A stretch of DNA of 64,000 bases from JABFRG01 sp038210445 (GCA_038210445.1 JBBQWQ010000017.1:1-64000); one strand, 5' to 3'. Positions 1 to 8,753 are shown, counted from the stretch's first letter. Numbers and translations: made by a program. Notes: generated by a model not told the origin, from the letters alone.

Positions 1-716
1 CTGTCGCGAATCTTCTGGGAGTCGCTGCGCGGCCGTTACCAGGCGTGGGCGAAGGGCGCGGGGTTCGCCACCACCTTGGGGCACGGTGAGACCGGCGCCG
101 TCACCGGGGTGCATCGCGCGGGCGCGAGCCTCAACGTGCACGTGCACTTCCACCTTCTCTGCCCTCGCTGCATCGCGTCTGTGGCGAGCGCCTCGGCCGG
201 GGACAGTTCGGGCGGCGCGTTCGTCGCGCCCGCGTCGTCGGGGCTACGCAACACCTCGTCACGGTGCGCGAGTCGAGCGACCGCGTGGTGCCCCGTCCTC
301 CTCCGGCCCACGCTGCTGCGTGCACGTCGATGCTGCCGGAGCTTCCCACGCGAGAGGCGACCGTCGCGGCAGCCACGTCCCGGCCCGCGCACGACGCGGG
401 CGACGGCCGCGCGGCTTTCGTCATCGACGTCGACGCGGGTGTCGCAACCGCAACGCTGACAGGAGCCGCCGAGCAGGTCGCCCCGAACGTGCTGTCGCTT
501 GCGCACTGGGACCGAATCCTCCAAGGCGAGCTTTACGCGACGAGCTCGCGAATTGACTGGCGCAGCCTTTTGAAGCGAACTTTTGACGTTGACCTTCGTG
601 TCTGTGTCCGATGCGGAGGCAAGCTCACCGTCCGCGCCGCCTTCACCGACCCGGCCTGCGTGGCCAAGCTCCTCGCCGCCCTCCGCAGTCCTCGCGCACC
701 ACCGACCGCAGCCTGA
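1..716 (+). pseudogene. IS91-family transposase remnant, 5' end outside window, frameshifted
   Basis: Two fragments in different frames match the IS91/Y2-type transposase layout. Frame 1 from the window edge reads through a segment ending in NVHVHFHLL, the histidine-rich motif near the catalytic core. From about 264 another frame (+3) carries the family's usual C-terminal block, DWRSLLKRTFDVDL followed by CVRCGGKL, a zinc-ribbon-like CxxC, and ends at 716. The stretch normally lying between these two blocks is too short, so an internal deletion as well as a frameshift is likely. The copy cannot encode an active enzyme. It marks the left side of a decayed accessory region. The family assignment rests on motif recall, not on a search. 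Confidence 0.7.
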
Positions 717-1030
717 CCCCCCAGGAGCTGGCGCGACACGTCGCGCATGGGCGGAGCTGCGCCCGCGGCCGCCCTGACCAAGTAGATCATTCCAGTGCCG
801 ATGGCCTTTGACCGTGCTCTCGACGTTCGGGCCCCTTCCGCTCGCCCGCTTCTCCCCACAAACTGCCTAGGAAATACTATTCTCGCCGCGGCGACGGTGC
901 GAAGGGTCGGACGGGGGCATTCCCCGACGGGGGACGGCGTGCGCCCGTCTTTCCCGCGCCCCGTGCCCCTGGTCCACCGGCGCATGATTAATCCGGGCTA
1001 GTGCGGGCTAACGCGATTGCACGACCCCGC
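717..1030. other. Intergenic stretch with no recognisable gene
   Basis: This stretch lies between the transposase remnant and the first intact gene. The open frames crossing it have no start context, no recognisable domain and codon use unlike real genes here. It may contain the right flank or terminal sequence of the IS91-type element, but I could not identify an element end. Confidence 0.4.
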
Positions 1031-1564
1031 TCATTCCTTGCAGAAACAGCACTCGATCTCGCCGCCGGGCGCAGGCTTCTGCGAGGCCGCGGTGCGGCAG
1101 CACGAGATGGCGCAGTGGCGCATGGTGCGCGGCACGTCGGCCACATCGAGAGTCATCGCGTTCACGAGGCGGACGCAAAGCCCGGCCACCAGCTGAAACC
1201 TCGCGGTGTCGCCACTGTCGGGCCGCCAACTCTCGGTCTTGCCATCGGCGGTTAGATCGAAGGCGTAGGTCCAAGCGCTCGTGCCATCGGCGAGGAGATC
1301 CTCAGACTCGCCGATGGGCGCGATGGAGGTCGCTCCGTAGGACGTGGCGCGACCCGGCTGCAGCGTGATCCGCGTCGGACCCGAGATGCCCGTACACCTC
1401 GGGTGGTCCTGGTTAGGCGCGGCGCGCGACACCGGTCGGCGTACCGGTGACCCGGGCACCGGCGGCGCCAACGACACGCCCTCCGTCGCCGGCGGTCGCA
1501 CCATCGCAACCGGCGTGGCGCGCGCACAGGCAAACGCGAAGAGAAAAGCGGGAACGCGGCGCAT
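1031..1564 (-). CDS. Secreted Cys-rich protein of unknown function
   Basis: 177 aa. The N-terminus (MRRVPAFLFAFACARATPVA) looks like a short signal peptide, with an early Cys (residue 13) that could be lipidated although the lipobox is atypical. The middle is a plausible globular domain (aromatic and charged residues, no repeats). The C-terminus has two cysteine clusters, CAISCC and CCFC, in the last 35 residues, suggesting disulfides or metal binding. I do not recognise the family. The gene stands alone between pseudogene remnants, so its expression is uncertain. The ATG at 1564 was chosen because it immediately precedes the hydrophobic leader. Confidence 0.55.
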   Translation of the reverse strand: MRRVPAFLFAFACARATPVAMVRPPATEGVSLAPPVPGSPVRRPVSRAAPNQDHPRCTGISGPTRITLQPGRATSYGATSIAPIGESEDLLADGTSAWTYAFDLTADGKTESWRPDSGDTARFQLVAGLCVRLVNAMTLDVADVPRTMRHCAISCCRTAASQKPAPGGEIECCFCKE

Positions 1565-1629
1565 ACCGGGGAGCGTACCACCGACGCGGAGCCCCTCCGC
1601 GCTCCGCGGTCCTCCGTCGTGGCGACGCC

Positions 1630-2127
1630 CTATTCGATGACCTCGGCGCCATCGCTGGTGATGGTGACTTCGTAGCCGACCCACGGATTGTGAATCACGA
1701 TGCGGTGCGGGTCGGGAACGAGCGTGGTGTAGCCCGCGCCCAGCTCGATGGTGATCGGAGCCGCGTGGAAGGCGGGGCGGGCAAACGTACGGCGCAACAA
1801 GGTCCCCTCCGCCCACTCTTCGGTCACCCGCTCTCCGCCCAATGTGCCCTGCAAACGCCCTGAAAACCCGGCCGACGGAAGTGGAAGGTGCGCAAGCTAG
1901 ACGCGCTCCACGTCCACCACCATCGCCCTCGGCGAGATGGGCAAAGGAGGCCCGAACGTTTGCTCGAAGCGAATCGCGCCTCCGCGATACTCGAGGCTGA
2001 AGGCGCGCGTGTTCATGGGGCCAAGGCCGACCACGAGAATGGAATCGCCACGTTTCTGAAGCAGTGTCTCGAACTAGACGCCATCGAGGCAGAGGACGTC
2101 GCGGCTCACGATCCGCCTCTTCGATTG
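1630..2127 (-). pseudogene. Unidentified gene interrupted by two in-frame amber codons
   Basis: Reading right to left in one frame gives about 165 residues of protein-like sequence broken by TAG at 2076-2074 and at 1899-1897, and ended by TAG at 1632-1630. The three pieces look continuous in composition: a piece ending in LCLDGV; then FETLLQKRGDSILVVGLG through MVVDVERV; then LAHLPLPSAG through TITSDGAEVIE. Both internal stops sit in the same octamer GCGTCTAG. The last piece (1630-1854) could be translated from a TTG as a 74-residue protein, but decay of a larger gene is the simpler reading. The right boundary abuts the ligase remnant. Family not recognised. Confidence 0.5.
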
Positions 2128-2129
2128 CC

Positions 2130-2632
2130 TGCATCGAGGACCTGCTCGACCTGCCGCTCCAAGAGCGCCTGGCGGTGCTGGATGCCACGGCTCCGCGGGA
2201 GCTCGTGATGCCGCGCGTCGAGACCCGCGATGCCGAACAAGCCGACGCGTTCTTTCGCGAGGCGCGGGCGGCGGGGCACGAAGGGGTGATGGTGAAGGAT
2301 CTGGCAGCGCGCCCTACCGGAGCGGCGCGCGCGGTCGCGCTTGGTACAAGGTGAAGGAAGTGCACACGGTGGACCTGGTGGTCCTGCCCGCCGAGTGGGG
2401 CAGTGGTCGTCGGAAGGGCATGCTGTCCAACCTGCACCTCGGCGCGCGGCGAGACGACGGCGCGTTCTGCATGGTCGGCAAGACCTTCAAAGGCCTCACG
2501 GACGCCATGCTCGGTTTCCAGACCGCGCGCCTTCAGGAGATTGAGACCCATCGAGATGGCCACGTGGTGCATGTGCGCCCGGAGCTCGTGGTGGAGATTC
2601 GCGACAACGACGTGCAGCGGTCGGTGGGCGGC
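2130..2632 (+). pseudogene. ATP-dependent DNA ligase remnant, truncated at both ends and frameshifted
   Basis: The reading frame from about 2130 gives PLQERLAVLD then GHEGVMVKDLAA, which matches motif IV (EGVMVK) of ATP-dependent DNA ligases. A 2-nt frame change near 2308-2340 restores PYRSGARGRAWYKVKE (motif V) and continues with LVVLPAEWGSGRRKGML and VGKTFKGLTD, the start of the OB-fold domain, before homology stops around 2630. The adenylated lysine motif KxDG and the N-terminal domain are missing, so no ligase is made. The 3' end runs directly into the next gene's start region, consistent with a deletion junction. Confidence 0.75.
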
Positions 2633-2719
2633 TCCGACGACATTCACGGTCCGGCCTACACGTTCCTACATTGCGAGGCCGAGCTTGCCGGGGCCGCGCG
2701 CGTCTGGTCTGATCGCTTC

Positions 2720-3139
2720 ATGATTGCTCTCCAGCCGTGTGAGCGCTGCAAGCGCCATGTTCGCACCGACGAGCCGTGCGCGTTCTGCGTGCGCATCCAG
2801 CAAGGAACGTCCATCGATGCGGCGCGCGGGGGCATCGGGGCTTCGCTTGCGCGCACGGTGGCCGTGGCCTCGGCGGCGGCACTCGCCCTCGCCGGCTGCG
2901 ATAAGGAGCCGGTCGCGCCGGAGTCGCCCTCGCCGTCGGCGTCGGCCGCCAGCACCGGACCGTCGATGGCCGCCATGCCTACGGCGGTTGCGACCGATAC
3001 GCCGGCTCCCACGGTGCAGCCGGTGGCGACCACGACGCCGCCCGCACCGTCGGTGGCGGCCACGCCAGGGCCGCTGCCCGTTCCCGTTCCGGTCCGCCCG
3101 GCAGCTCGCTACGGTATCGCGCCTTCGCGAAAGCCCTGA
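2720..3139 (+). CDS. Zinc-ribbon, transmembrane/lipobox, Pro/Ala-rich tail protein; possible radical SAM partner
   Basis: 139 aa in three parts. Residues 7-24 hold a CxxC-x(12)-CxxC-type zinc ribbon (CERC and CAFC). Residues 43-65 form a hydrophobic segment ending ALALAGC, which reads as a lipobox or membrane anchor placed internally. The rest is a P/A/T/V-rich low-complexity tail ending RYGIAPSRKP. Proteins of this layout are common and multicopy in Polyangiales as I recall them. The stop lies 2 nt before the GTG of a SPASM radical SAM gene, so the two are almost certainly co-transcribed. One hypothesis is that the tail, with its single Tyr near the C-terminus, is modified by that enzyme. 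This is inference. Confidence 0.65.
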   Translation: MIALQPCERCKRHVRTDEPCAFCVRIQQGTSIDAARGGIGASLARTVAVASAAALALAGCDKEPVAPESPSPSASAASTGPSMAAMPTAVATDTPAPTVQPVATTTPPAPSVAATPGPLPVPVPVRPAARYGIAPSRKP

Positions 3140-3141
3140 AC

Positions 3142-4464
3142 GTGAGCGTGCTCGGGCCGCGCCCGTCGCGCACACTACCGCTCGTGGGGCAGCAACCAGC
3201 GCGCGAAGAAGCGCCGCGGCGTCGGCTTCCGCTCGCCCCCGAGTCGCGCGCGGTCGATCGCGCGGACTCGCCCGCCTACGTGGTGTGGGAGCTCACGCTC
3301 AAGTGCGATCTCTCCTGTCGCCACTGCGGTTCGCGCGCCGGCAAGGCGCGGAAAGACGAGCTCACCACCGCCGAGGCCCTGGCCTTCGCGGCGCAGCTGG
3401 TGGAGATGGGAACCGAAGAGGTGACGCTCATCGGCGGCGAGGCGTACCTCCACCAGGGGTGGCTCGAGATCGCCGGCTGGCTCGCCGCGCGCGGGGTGCG
3501 GGTGGGGATTCTCTCGGGCGGCCGCGGCATGACCCGGGAGCGCGCCCAGCAGGCGAAGGACGCCGGTGTGGTGAGCATGAGCATCTCCGTCGACGCGCTG
3601 GAAGAGCTCCACGACGCCCTACGCGGGCACGTGGGCAGCTACGCCAAGGCCATGGCCGCCATTGGCCACGCCCGCGCCGTCGGGCTTCAGGTGGCCGCCA
3701 ACACGCAGATCACCCGGCCCGCGCTCCGGCACATCGAGCCGCTGTTCGACCTCTTGTGCGAAGCCGGCATCGAGGCCTGGCAGGTTTCGATGACCGTGCC
3801 CATGGGGCGCGCCGCCGACGAGCCCGACCTCTTGCTCCAGCCCTACCAGGTGCTCGAGGTGCTGCCGATGCTGGCGCGCATCCAGACGCGGGCGGCGGCG
3901 CGTGGCGTGCGGCTGTTTCCCGGCAACGACATCGGCTACTTTGGCCCCTACGAGGCGCAGCTCCGGGCCGAGAACGCTGGCGGCTATCGCGGCACTTGCA
4001 GCGCCGGCCGAAGCACCATGGGCGTGGAGGCCGACGGCGCCATCAAGGGCTGCCCCTCGCTGCCCTCGCGCGACTACGTGGGCGGCAGCGTTCGCGACGA
4101 GCCGCTGCGCGACATCTGGGAACGCGCAGCGCCGCTGCGCTTCAATCGCGACCGCACCCCGAGCTCGCTCTGGGGCTACTGCGCTACCTGCTACTACGCC
4201 GAGGCCTGCATGGGCGGCTGCTCCTGGACCGCCCACGTGCTCTTCGGCCGCATCGGCAACAACCCCTACTGTCACCACCGCGCGCTGGAGCTCCTGGCCG
4301 AGGGCAAGCGCGAACGAATCGTGCAGATTGCACGCGCCCCGGGCGAGCCCTTCGACCACGGCATCTTCGCGTGCGTCGAGGAACCGTGGCCGGAGGCGGA
4401 GCGGGCGGTGGCCCTTGCGCTGGCCGAAACCGGCCAGGGCTACTTGAGCGGCGGCGGGTTGTAG
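3142..4464 (+). CDS. Radical SAM/SPASM domain protein
   Basis: 440 aa, GTG start. The radical SAM cluster motif is CDLSCRHC (Cys55, 59, 62), followed by GGEAYLHQGW, the GGE motif that contacts S-adenosylmethionine. The C-terminal SPASM region has Cys286, Cys304, Cys347, Cys350, Cys356, Cys360 and Cys377, enough for two auxiliary Fe-S clusters. Enzymes with this layout modify peptides (PqqE, mycofactocin and sactipeptide maturases) or act as anaerobic sulfatase-maturase relatives. The substrate here is not known. The small gene 2 nt upstream is the obvious candidate partner. The 3' end overlaps the convergent IgGFc-type gene by 25 nt. No RiPP recognition element is obvious at the N-terminus. 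Confidence 0.9.
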   Translation: MSVLGPRPSRTLPLVGQQPAREEAPRRRLPLAPESRAVDRADSPAYVVWELTLKCDLSCRHCGSRAGKARKDELTTAEALAFAAQLVEMGTEEVTLIGGEAYLHQGWLEIAGWLAARGVRVGILSGGRGMTRERAQQAKDAGVVSMSISVDALEELHDALRGHVGSYAKAMAAIGHARAVGLQVAANTQITRPALRHIEPLFDLLCEAGIEAWQVSMTVPMGRAADEPDLLLQPYQVLEVLPMLARIQTRAAARGVRLFPGNDIGYFGPYEAQLRAENAGGYRGTCSAGRSTMGVEADGAIKGCPSLPSRDYVGGSVRDEPLRDIWERAAPLRFNRDRTPSSLWGYCATCYYAEACMGGCSWTAHVLFGRIGNNPYCHHRALELLAEGKRERIVQIARAPGEPFDHGIFACVEEPWPEAERAVALALAETGQGYLSGGGL

Positions 4465-6129
4465 ATCTTCTTCACGTTGGAGCCGCCCACGAAGGCGTAG
4501 GAGCCGGCCGATCCGTAGCCGTAGGCAATGATGCCGAACGGCTGATCGCCGGTCATGGTGTGGGCGCCCTCCGGGAGCGGGCAGCGCCGAGCCACGTAGG
4601 CGGTGGCGTCGAGGGTGCCCATGGGCGAATTGGTGCAATCTGCACCGAGTGGGTTGCCGTCGATCTTCACCGTACCCGACTGGGGCATGGAGATGACCAC
4701 GTAGTTCTTGCGCCAGGAGCCCGGCACCAGGAACAGGTAGTCGCTGCGAAACTGGTCTACCGCCGGCAGCACGCTCAGCGAAGGGTCGCCGATGCCGTCG
4801 TTGGTGTAGCCGGCGCTCACCAGAATCTGCCCCACCGCCACCGGCTCGCTGGCGTCGACCACGAAGTCTTGCTTCACCAAGGTGTCGCGTACCTGCCCTG
4901 GCTCGAGGGTGAACGAGTCGTCGGGCGCCGGCAGGTTGGTGCGCACCAGCGCCGCCGAGGCCACGCCCATGAAGCGAATGTAGTCGGGCTCGGTGCCCCC
5001 GCGCGGCGGGCTGCGCGGCACGGTGAACTTCTTGCCGTACGACTCCACCGGAAGCAGCTGCTCTTCCAGGTGATCGAGGCAGCACGAGCGTGCACCCTCG
5101 GGCAGCGTGGGCGAGGGCGAGGTGATGCCGCCAGAGAGCTCGGTGCCCACGAACACCGCCACCGGGTTCGAGGCCACCACCACCGATGCCGTGAGGTCGC
5201 CAGGCAGGCCGTCGGTCTCTAGGTTGAGCACCTCGAACGGTCCGAGCGTCACCTCCACCAGGCCACCCTTGGGCGTGGCGGGAATGCCGCCACCGCCAAC
5301 GATGGCTTGCGACACGCGCACGCTGACCTTGGTGCTCTCGCTGGTGCCCACCACCGTGAGGTAGCCGCGATCGATGGGCGAGCCGAACACCGAGATGGGC
5401 TTGCCAGAAGGCCAGGAGAGCGCGCGATAAGTGCGCCCCAGGGCCGAGGTGGGAATGAGCAGCGATGCGTCGTTGGAGTACTGCGCGCGCAGGGCGTTGA
5501 ACTGGTAGATGACCACCGGCTCGCTCGACTTGACGCGAAAGGCCTGGGCCGAGAGCATGGTGCCAGGGCCTTCGTTCTTGCCGAGCAAGCTGCCGTCGAC
5601 CTCGCGGGTGGGCATCTCGAGCACCTGTAGCGCGCGCGGCGCTACCACGATGCGCTTGAAGAGCGTGACCTTGGCCGGCGATCCCGGAGCCGCGTCGTTC
5701 TGCTCCACCACCACCTCGGCCGGCACGTCGCCGGCGTTGGAGATGGCCAGGCGCCCATGGCGCGCCCGCGGCGTTGTTCACCGCGTTGTACTCGTTGTCG
5801 AGGTCGACCGCCCAGAACTCGCAGCCCACGTTGCTGGTGAGCACCGCCGCCGCCTCGCAGCCCTTGCGGCATGAGCCCCCCAGGCACACTTCGCCCTGGC
5901 CGGTACACTCACCCACCTTGGCGCCGGCCTTGCCGTTTTCGTCGCAGGTATGAATCTCGTTGCCCACGCACATCTTGCCGTTGGAGCACACGTCGATGGG
6001 CGGCGGCACGAAGCCGTCACCACCGCCGTCGCCCGCGTCGCTCGCCTCGAAGCCTCCGCCGTTGGACGAGCCGCAAGCGATCGCCACGAGGACCGCGGCG
6101 GGGAGTACGAAGAGCGACCGGATGCGCAT
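4440..6129 (-). pseudogene. IgGFc-binding-type surface lipoprotein, single frameshift
   Basis: Residues 1-19 (MRIRSLFVLPAAVLVAIAC) are a lipoprotein signal peptide with lipobox AIAC. A Cys-rich segment follows (CSNGKMCVGNEIHTC and CLGGSCRKGC), then the start of the IgGFc-binding N-terminal domain, VGCEFWAVDLDNEYN. After APWA the frame is lost near 5750-5755. Removing one base restores LAISNAGDVPAEVVVEQN, and the domain then continues for about 428 residues to the TAG at 4440. Family members are cell-surface proteins of myxobacteria and their relatives. Either a true recent frameshift or one inserted base in the assembly explains this. The long intact 3' frame favours a recent event or an error. 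Confidence 0.8.
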
Positions 6130-6192
6130 GGGCTCGGCCTAGCACACGTGCGCCGCGGCGGTACTCCGCGCAGGTGCGCTCTCGAGAGCGCG

Positions 6193-7578
6193 CTACTTGG
6201 CGGCCACCAGCGGGCTCAGGGTGGTGCGCTTGTCGCAGGGTCGTGCGTTCTCGTCGGTGAGGAGCCCGGGAATGCGCAAGGGGTCGGCGCGGAGGAACGC
6301 AGCCTCGCGCTGCACCTTGCCCAGGATGAGCTGATCGAGGTTGCCGCTGGCGTAGTTGCGCTGGGTGCCGCCGCAGCTGGAGATGGGGTCGCCCGCGCCG
6401 GTAGACTGCGGGCCGGCGCCGCCGCGGAGCACGAACATGTTGGTGCCGCCGGTGTACTGCGCGGCCCGTCGCCAGAAGGCCTGACCCATCTGGTCCATGC
6501 CCGAGGCCGCGATGGTGTGGAACGTGATGCCCTTGCGTTGCGCCTCTCGGAGCACGCCCGGGAAGGCGCCGAGGCGCTCGGCGTGGGGCGGCGCGTCGCC
6601 GATGAGGAAGGCCAGGTGCGAGACCGCGTCGCTCGACCAGTTGAGGTTGTTCACCGCGTAGCTCATGCCCTCTTCGACCGCCTCCGGCACGTCGCCGCCG
6701 CCGCCGGCAGAAACGTTCGAGACGTCGAGGGCGAAGCGGCCCACGTCTTCGGTGAGCGGGTAGCCCTTGGTGACGAAGCTGTCGCCGTGGTCCTTGTACT
6801 CCACCATGCCGATGCGAACGCGCACGCCGGCCTGGGCAAGATTGCGCGTCACCTGGGCGATGGTGCGCTTCACGCTGGCGATCTCTTCGCTCATGGATCC
6901 GGTGGTGTCGAGCACGAAGGCCACGTCGATGACCGGAAGACCTTGCTGCACGCGCTTGGTTCCCAGGCGAATGTCGACCACTTGGTCCTCGGCCTCGGCG
7001 CGGAAGCGGGCGGTGCCGGTGGCGCCGCCGCAGCTCGTGCTCGCGAGCAGCTCGTTGTTCTCGGCGCCCACTGCGGTGGCGGTGCGAGGAAAGAATAGCG
7101 CGCGACCGGAGGCGCCGGTGCGGAGCTGGAAGGCGGTGTCGGTGGCGCCGGTGATGGTCACGCGGCATTGCGGCATGGCGCGCCCTTCGGCGTCGCGCAC
7201 CACGATGAACGTGCGGTGCGTGATGTCGGGCGCGTAGGCCACCTGCCCGGCGGTGGCGAGGTACTTCTGGAACTCGCGGTAGTTGGCGTTGTCGTCCCAC
7301 TCACCGGCCTTCACGCCGGGCTGCTCTTGCGCAACGGGCGCGGCCATTGGCGCGCTGCCGGCGGCCTGCGGAGCGCGCGGCGCATCGGGGGTGGGCGCGC
7401 TCGGCGCTTTGGCGACCGGCGCTTCTCCAGCCCCATCGGCCATCGCGGCGGTGGCCGGCGCTGCCTGGGCGTTGCGACCACCCCGCGCGGCAGGCGCCTC
7501 GGAGGGGGCGGAAGCCGAATTCATGGATCCACCACAGGCGACGATCAGGAGCGGCAGAAGGTAGAGCGAGCGTTTCAT
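6193..7578 (-). CDS. von Willebrand factor A domain lipoprotein
   Basis: 461 aa. The leader MKRSLYLLPLLIVAC ends in a lipobox, so the mature protein should be lipid-anchored. A long A/P-rich linker leads to a domain around residues 110-200 whose IVVRDAEGRAMP stretch resembles a carboxypeptidase-regulatory-like beta-sandwich. The vWA domain follows, with an intact MIDAS start DTTGSMS and downstream GDVPEAVEEG and IGDAPPH segments. Such proteins bind ligands through a metal ion at the surface. The start was placed at the ATG before the signal peptide rather than at in-frame codons upstream. It lies 63 nt upstream of, and in the same direction as, the frameshifted IgGFc-type gene, so the two may form one surface-protein unit. 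Confidence 0.85.
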   Translation of the reverse strand: MKRSLYLLPLLIVACGGSMNSASAPSEAPAARGGRNAQAAPATAAMADGAGEAPVAKAPSAPTPDAPRAPQAAGSAPMAAPVAQEQPGVKAGEWDDNANYREFQKYLATAGQVAYAPDITHRTFIVVRDAEGRAMPQCRVTITGATDTAFQLRTGASGRALFFPRTATAVGAENNELLASTSCGGATGTARFRAEAEDQVVDIRLGTKRVQQGLPVIDVAFVLDTTGSMSEEIASVKRTIAQVTRNLAQAGVRVRIGMVEYKDHGDSFVTKGYPLTEDVGRFALDVSNVSAGGGGDVPEAVEEGMSYAVNNLNWSSDAVSHLAFLIGDAPPHAERLGAFPGVLREAQRKGITFHTIAASGMDQMGQAFWRRAAQYTGGTNMFVLRGGAGPQSTGAGDPISSCGGTQRNYASGNLDQLILGKVQREAAFLRADPLRIPGLLTDENARPCDKRTTLSPLVAAK

Positions 7579-7696
7579 GGGGGGAGAAACGAGGAGCGGC
7601 ACGCTCGCTTACACCGCCGGATGGAACTTTCCGCAGCCGCGTCTGTCCCTCGATTTGCCGGTAAAATAGCCGGTTTTTACCCCGTGCGCCGCAGGC

Positions 7697-8365
7697 ATGA
7701 CCCGTGTCCTATCAACTGATTTTGCCGAATCGCCTCGAGCTTTGGCATCCTGGGGGGACGTGGCCCTTCCCGACGAGCTCGAAAGCCGCCTGATCGAGCG
7801 GCTGGTTGCGCGTGACGAACGCGCCTTCAGCGAGCTCGTGCGCACCTATGAGCGGCGTGTGCTGGGTCTCGTCACGCGCATGCTGGGCAACCGCGAAGAG
7901 GCCCGCGAGCTCACCCAGGAGGTCTTCTTCCAGGTCTTCAAGGCCATCGGCACCTTCCGCGGCGAGTCGAAGCTCTCGACGTGGATCTACCGCATCGCGG
8001 TGAACCTCTGTAAGAACCGCGCCAAGTACCTGCGGGTTCGCCACACAGACGAGCAAGACGAGCTGGAGGCGGTGGCCGAGCGCGTGCCGCTGGGCGAAGC
8101 CAAGCGCGCCAACGTGGGCAGCGTGGAGCGCCCCGACGAGATGATGGCCGGGCGCCAGGTCGAGGTCATCGTGCAGAAGGCCATCCAGGAGCTCGAGCCG
8201 AGCTTTCGCGAGTGCTTGGTTCTGCGCGACGTGGAAGAATTGAGCTACGAGGAGATCGAACAGATCACGGGCCTGCCCCAGGGCACCGTGAAGAGCCGCA
8301 TCCACCGCGCTCGGGCGCAGCTAAAAGAGATCGTGGAGCGCCAGCTCGGAGAGAAGATTCCATGA
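7697..8365 (+). CDS. ECF (RpoE-type) RNA polymerase sigma factor
   Basis: 222 aa with both ECF regions. Sigma2 is around residues 35-105 (RDERAFSELVRTYERRVL then EVFFQVFKAIGTFRGESKLSTW). Sigma4 is around residues 150-215 (LEPSFRECLVLRDVEELSYEEIEQITGLPQGTVKSRIHRAR). The N-terminal 25 residues precede the family core and may not all be translated. Its TGA overlaps the ATG of a one-TM protein by 4 nt, the arrangement usual for an ECF sigma factor and its membrane partner. Confidence 0.92.
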   Translation: MTRVLSTDFAESPRALASWGDVALPDELESRLIERLVARDERAFSELVRTYERRVLGLVTRMLGNREEARELTQEVFFQVFKAIGTFRGESKLSTWIYRIAVNLCKNRAKYLRVRHTDEQDELEAVAERVPLGEAKRANVGSVERPDEMMAGRQVEVIVQKAIQELEPSFRECLVLRDVEELSYEEIEQITGLPQGTVKSRIHRARAQLKEIVERQLGEKIP

Positions 8366-8712
8366 GCACAGGCGAGGAAGAGAAGCCGAAGGAGGCCGCG
8401 ACCGACGGGGAAGGCGCAGCCTCCGATGCGGGCGCCGACGCTTCGGGTGAGCACGAGGCACCCGACAGCGCCAAGATGCGCGCGCTGCTCAAGCGAGCCT
8501 TGGTGCAACCGGTCAACGACGAAGCTACCGACGAGCTCATTCTTCAGGGCGTACAGAAAAAGATTCGTCAGCGCTCCAAGGGAAAGTTCTACGGCGACGG
8601 CTGGAGCACGTCGCAGTCGAAGGTGAGCTACGCGCTCGTGGCGGTGACGATGCTGGTCGTGCTCGCACTGGCGTACCTCTACATGACGCCAACGTCAGTA
8701 TTGTCGCCCTAA
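8362..8712 (+). CDS. Single-pass membrane protein, candidate partner of the adjacent sigma factor
   Basis: 116 aa. An acidic, low-complexity N-terminus (about residues 1-35) is followed by a helical segment (KMRALLKRALVQPVNDEATDELILQGVQKKIRQR). One transmembrane helix comes near the C-terminus (VSYALVAVTMLVVLALAYLY), leaving about ten residues outside. The short helical cytoplasmic part would be the place to hold a sigma factor, but neither the zinc-binding HxxxCxxC motif nor a FecR/RseA domain is visible, so the anti-sigma role rests on the 4-nt ATGA overlap with the sigma gene. Not a recognised family. Confidence 0.7.
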   Translation: MSTGEEEKPKEAATDGEGAASDAGADASGEHEAPDSAKMRALLKRALVQPVNDEATDELILQGVQKKIRQRSKGKFYGDGWSTSQSKVSYALVAVTMLVVLALAYLYMTPTSVLSP

Positions 8713-8717
8713 CACCC

Positions 8718-8753
8718 GCCCAGACACGCGCCCAGACACGCGCCCAGACACGC
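8718..8753. repeat. Three perfect 12-bp tandem repeats
   Basis: GCCCAGACACGC occurs three times in direct succession just after the stop codon at 8712, with a degenerate copy before it (ACACCCGCCCAGACACGC overlap). It is non-coding. It could vary in copy number by slippage. No hairpin potential is apparent. Confidence 0.9.

Noticed and set aside
1630..2127. Amber codons as pyrrolysine or suppressor sites
   Set aside because: No pyl genes or suppressor tRNA in the window, no known Pyl protein family, and the neighbours are pseudogenes; gene decay is simpler.
2724..5222. An 832-codon plus-strand frame
   Set aside because: Runs in a shifted frame across the radical SAM gene and antisense to the IgGFc-type gene; Arg-rich and motif-free.
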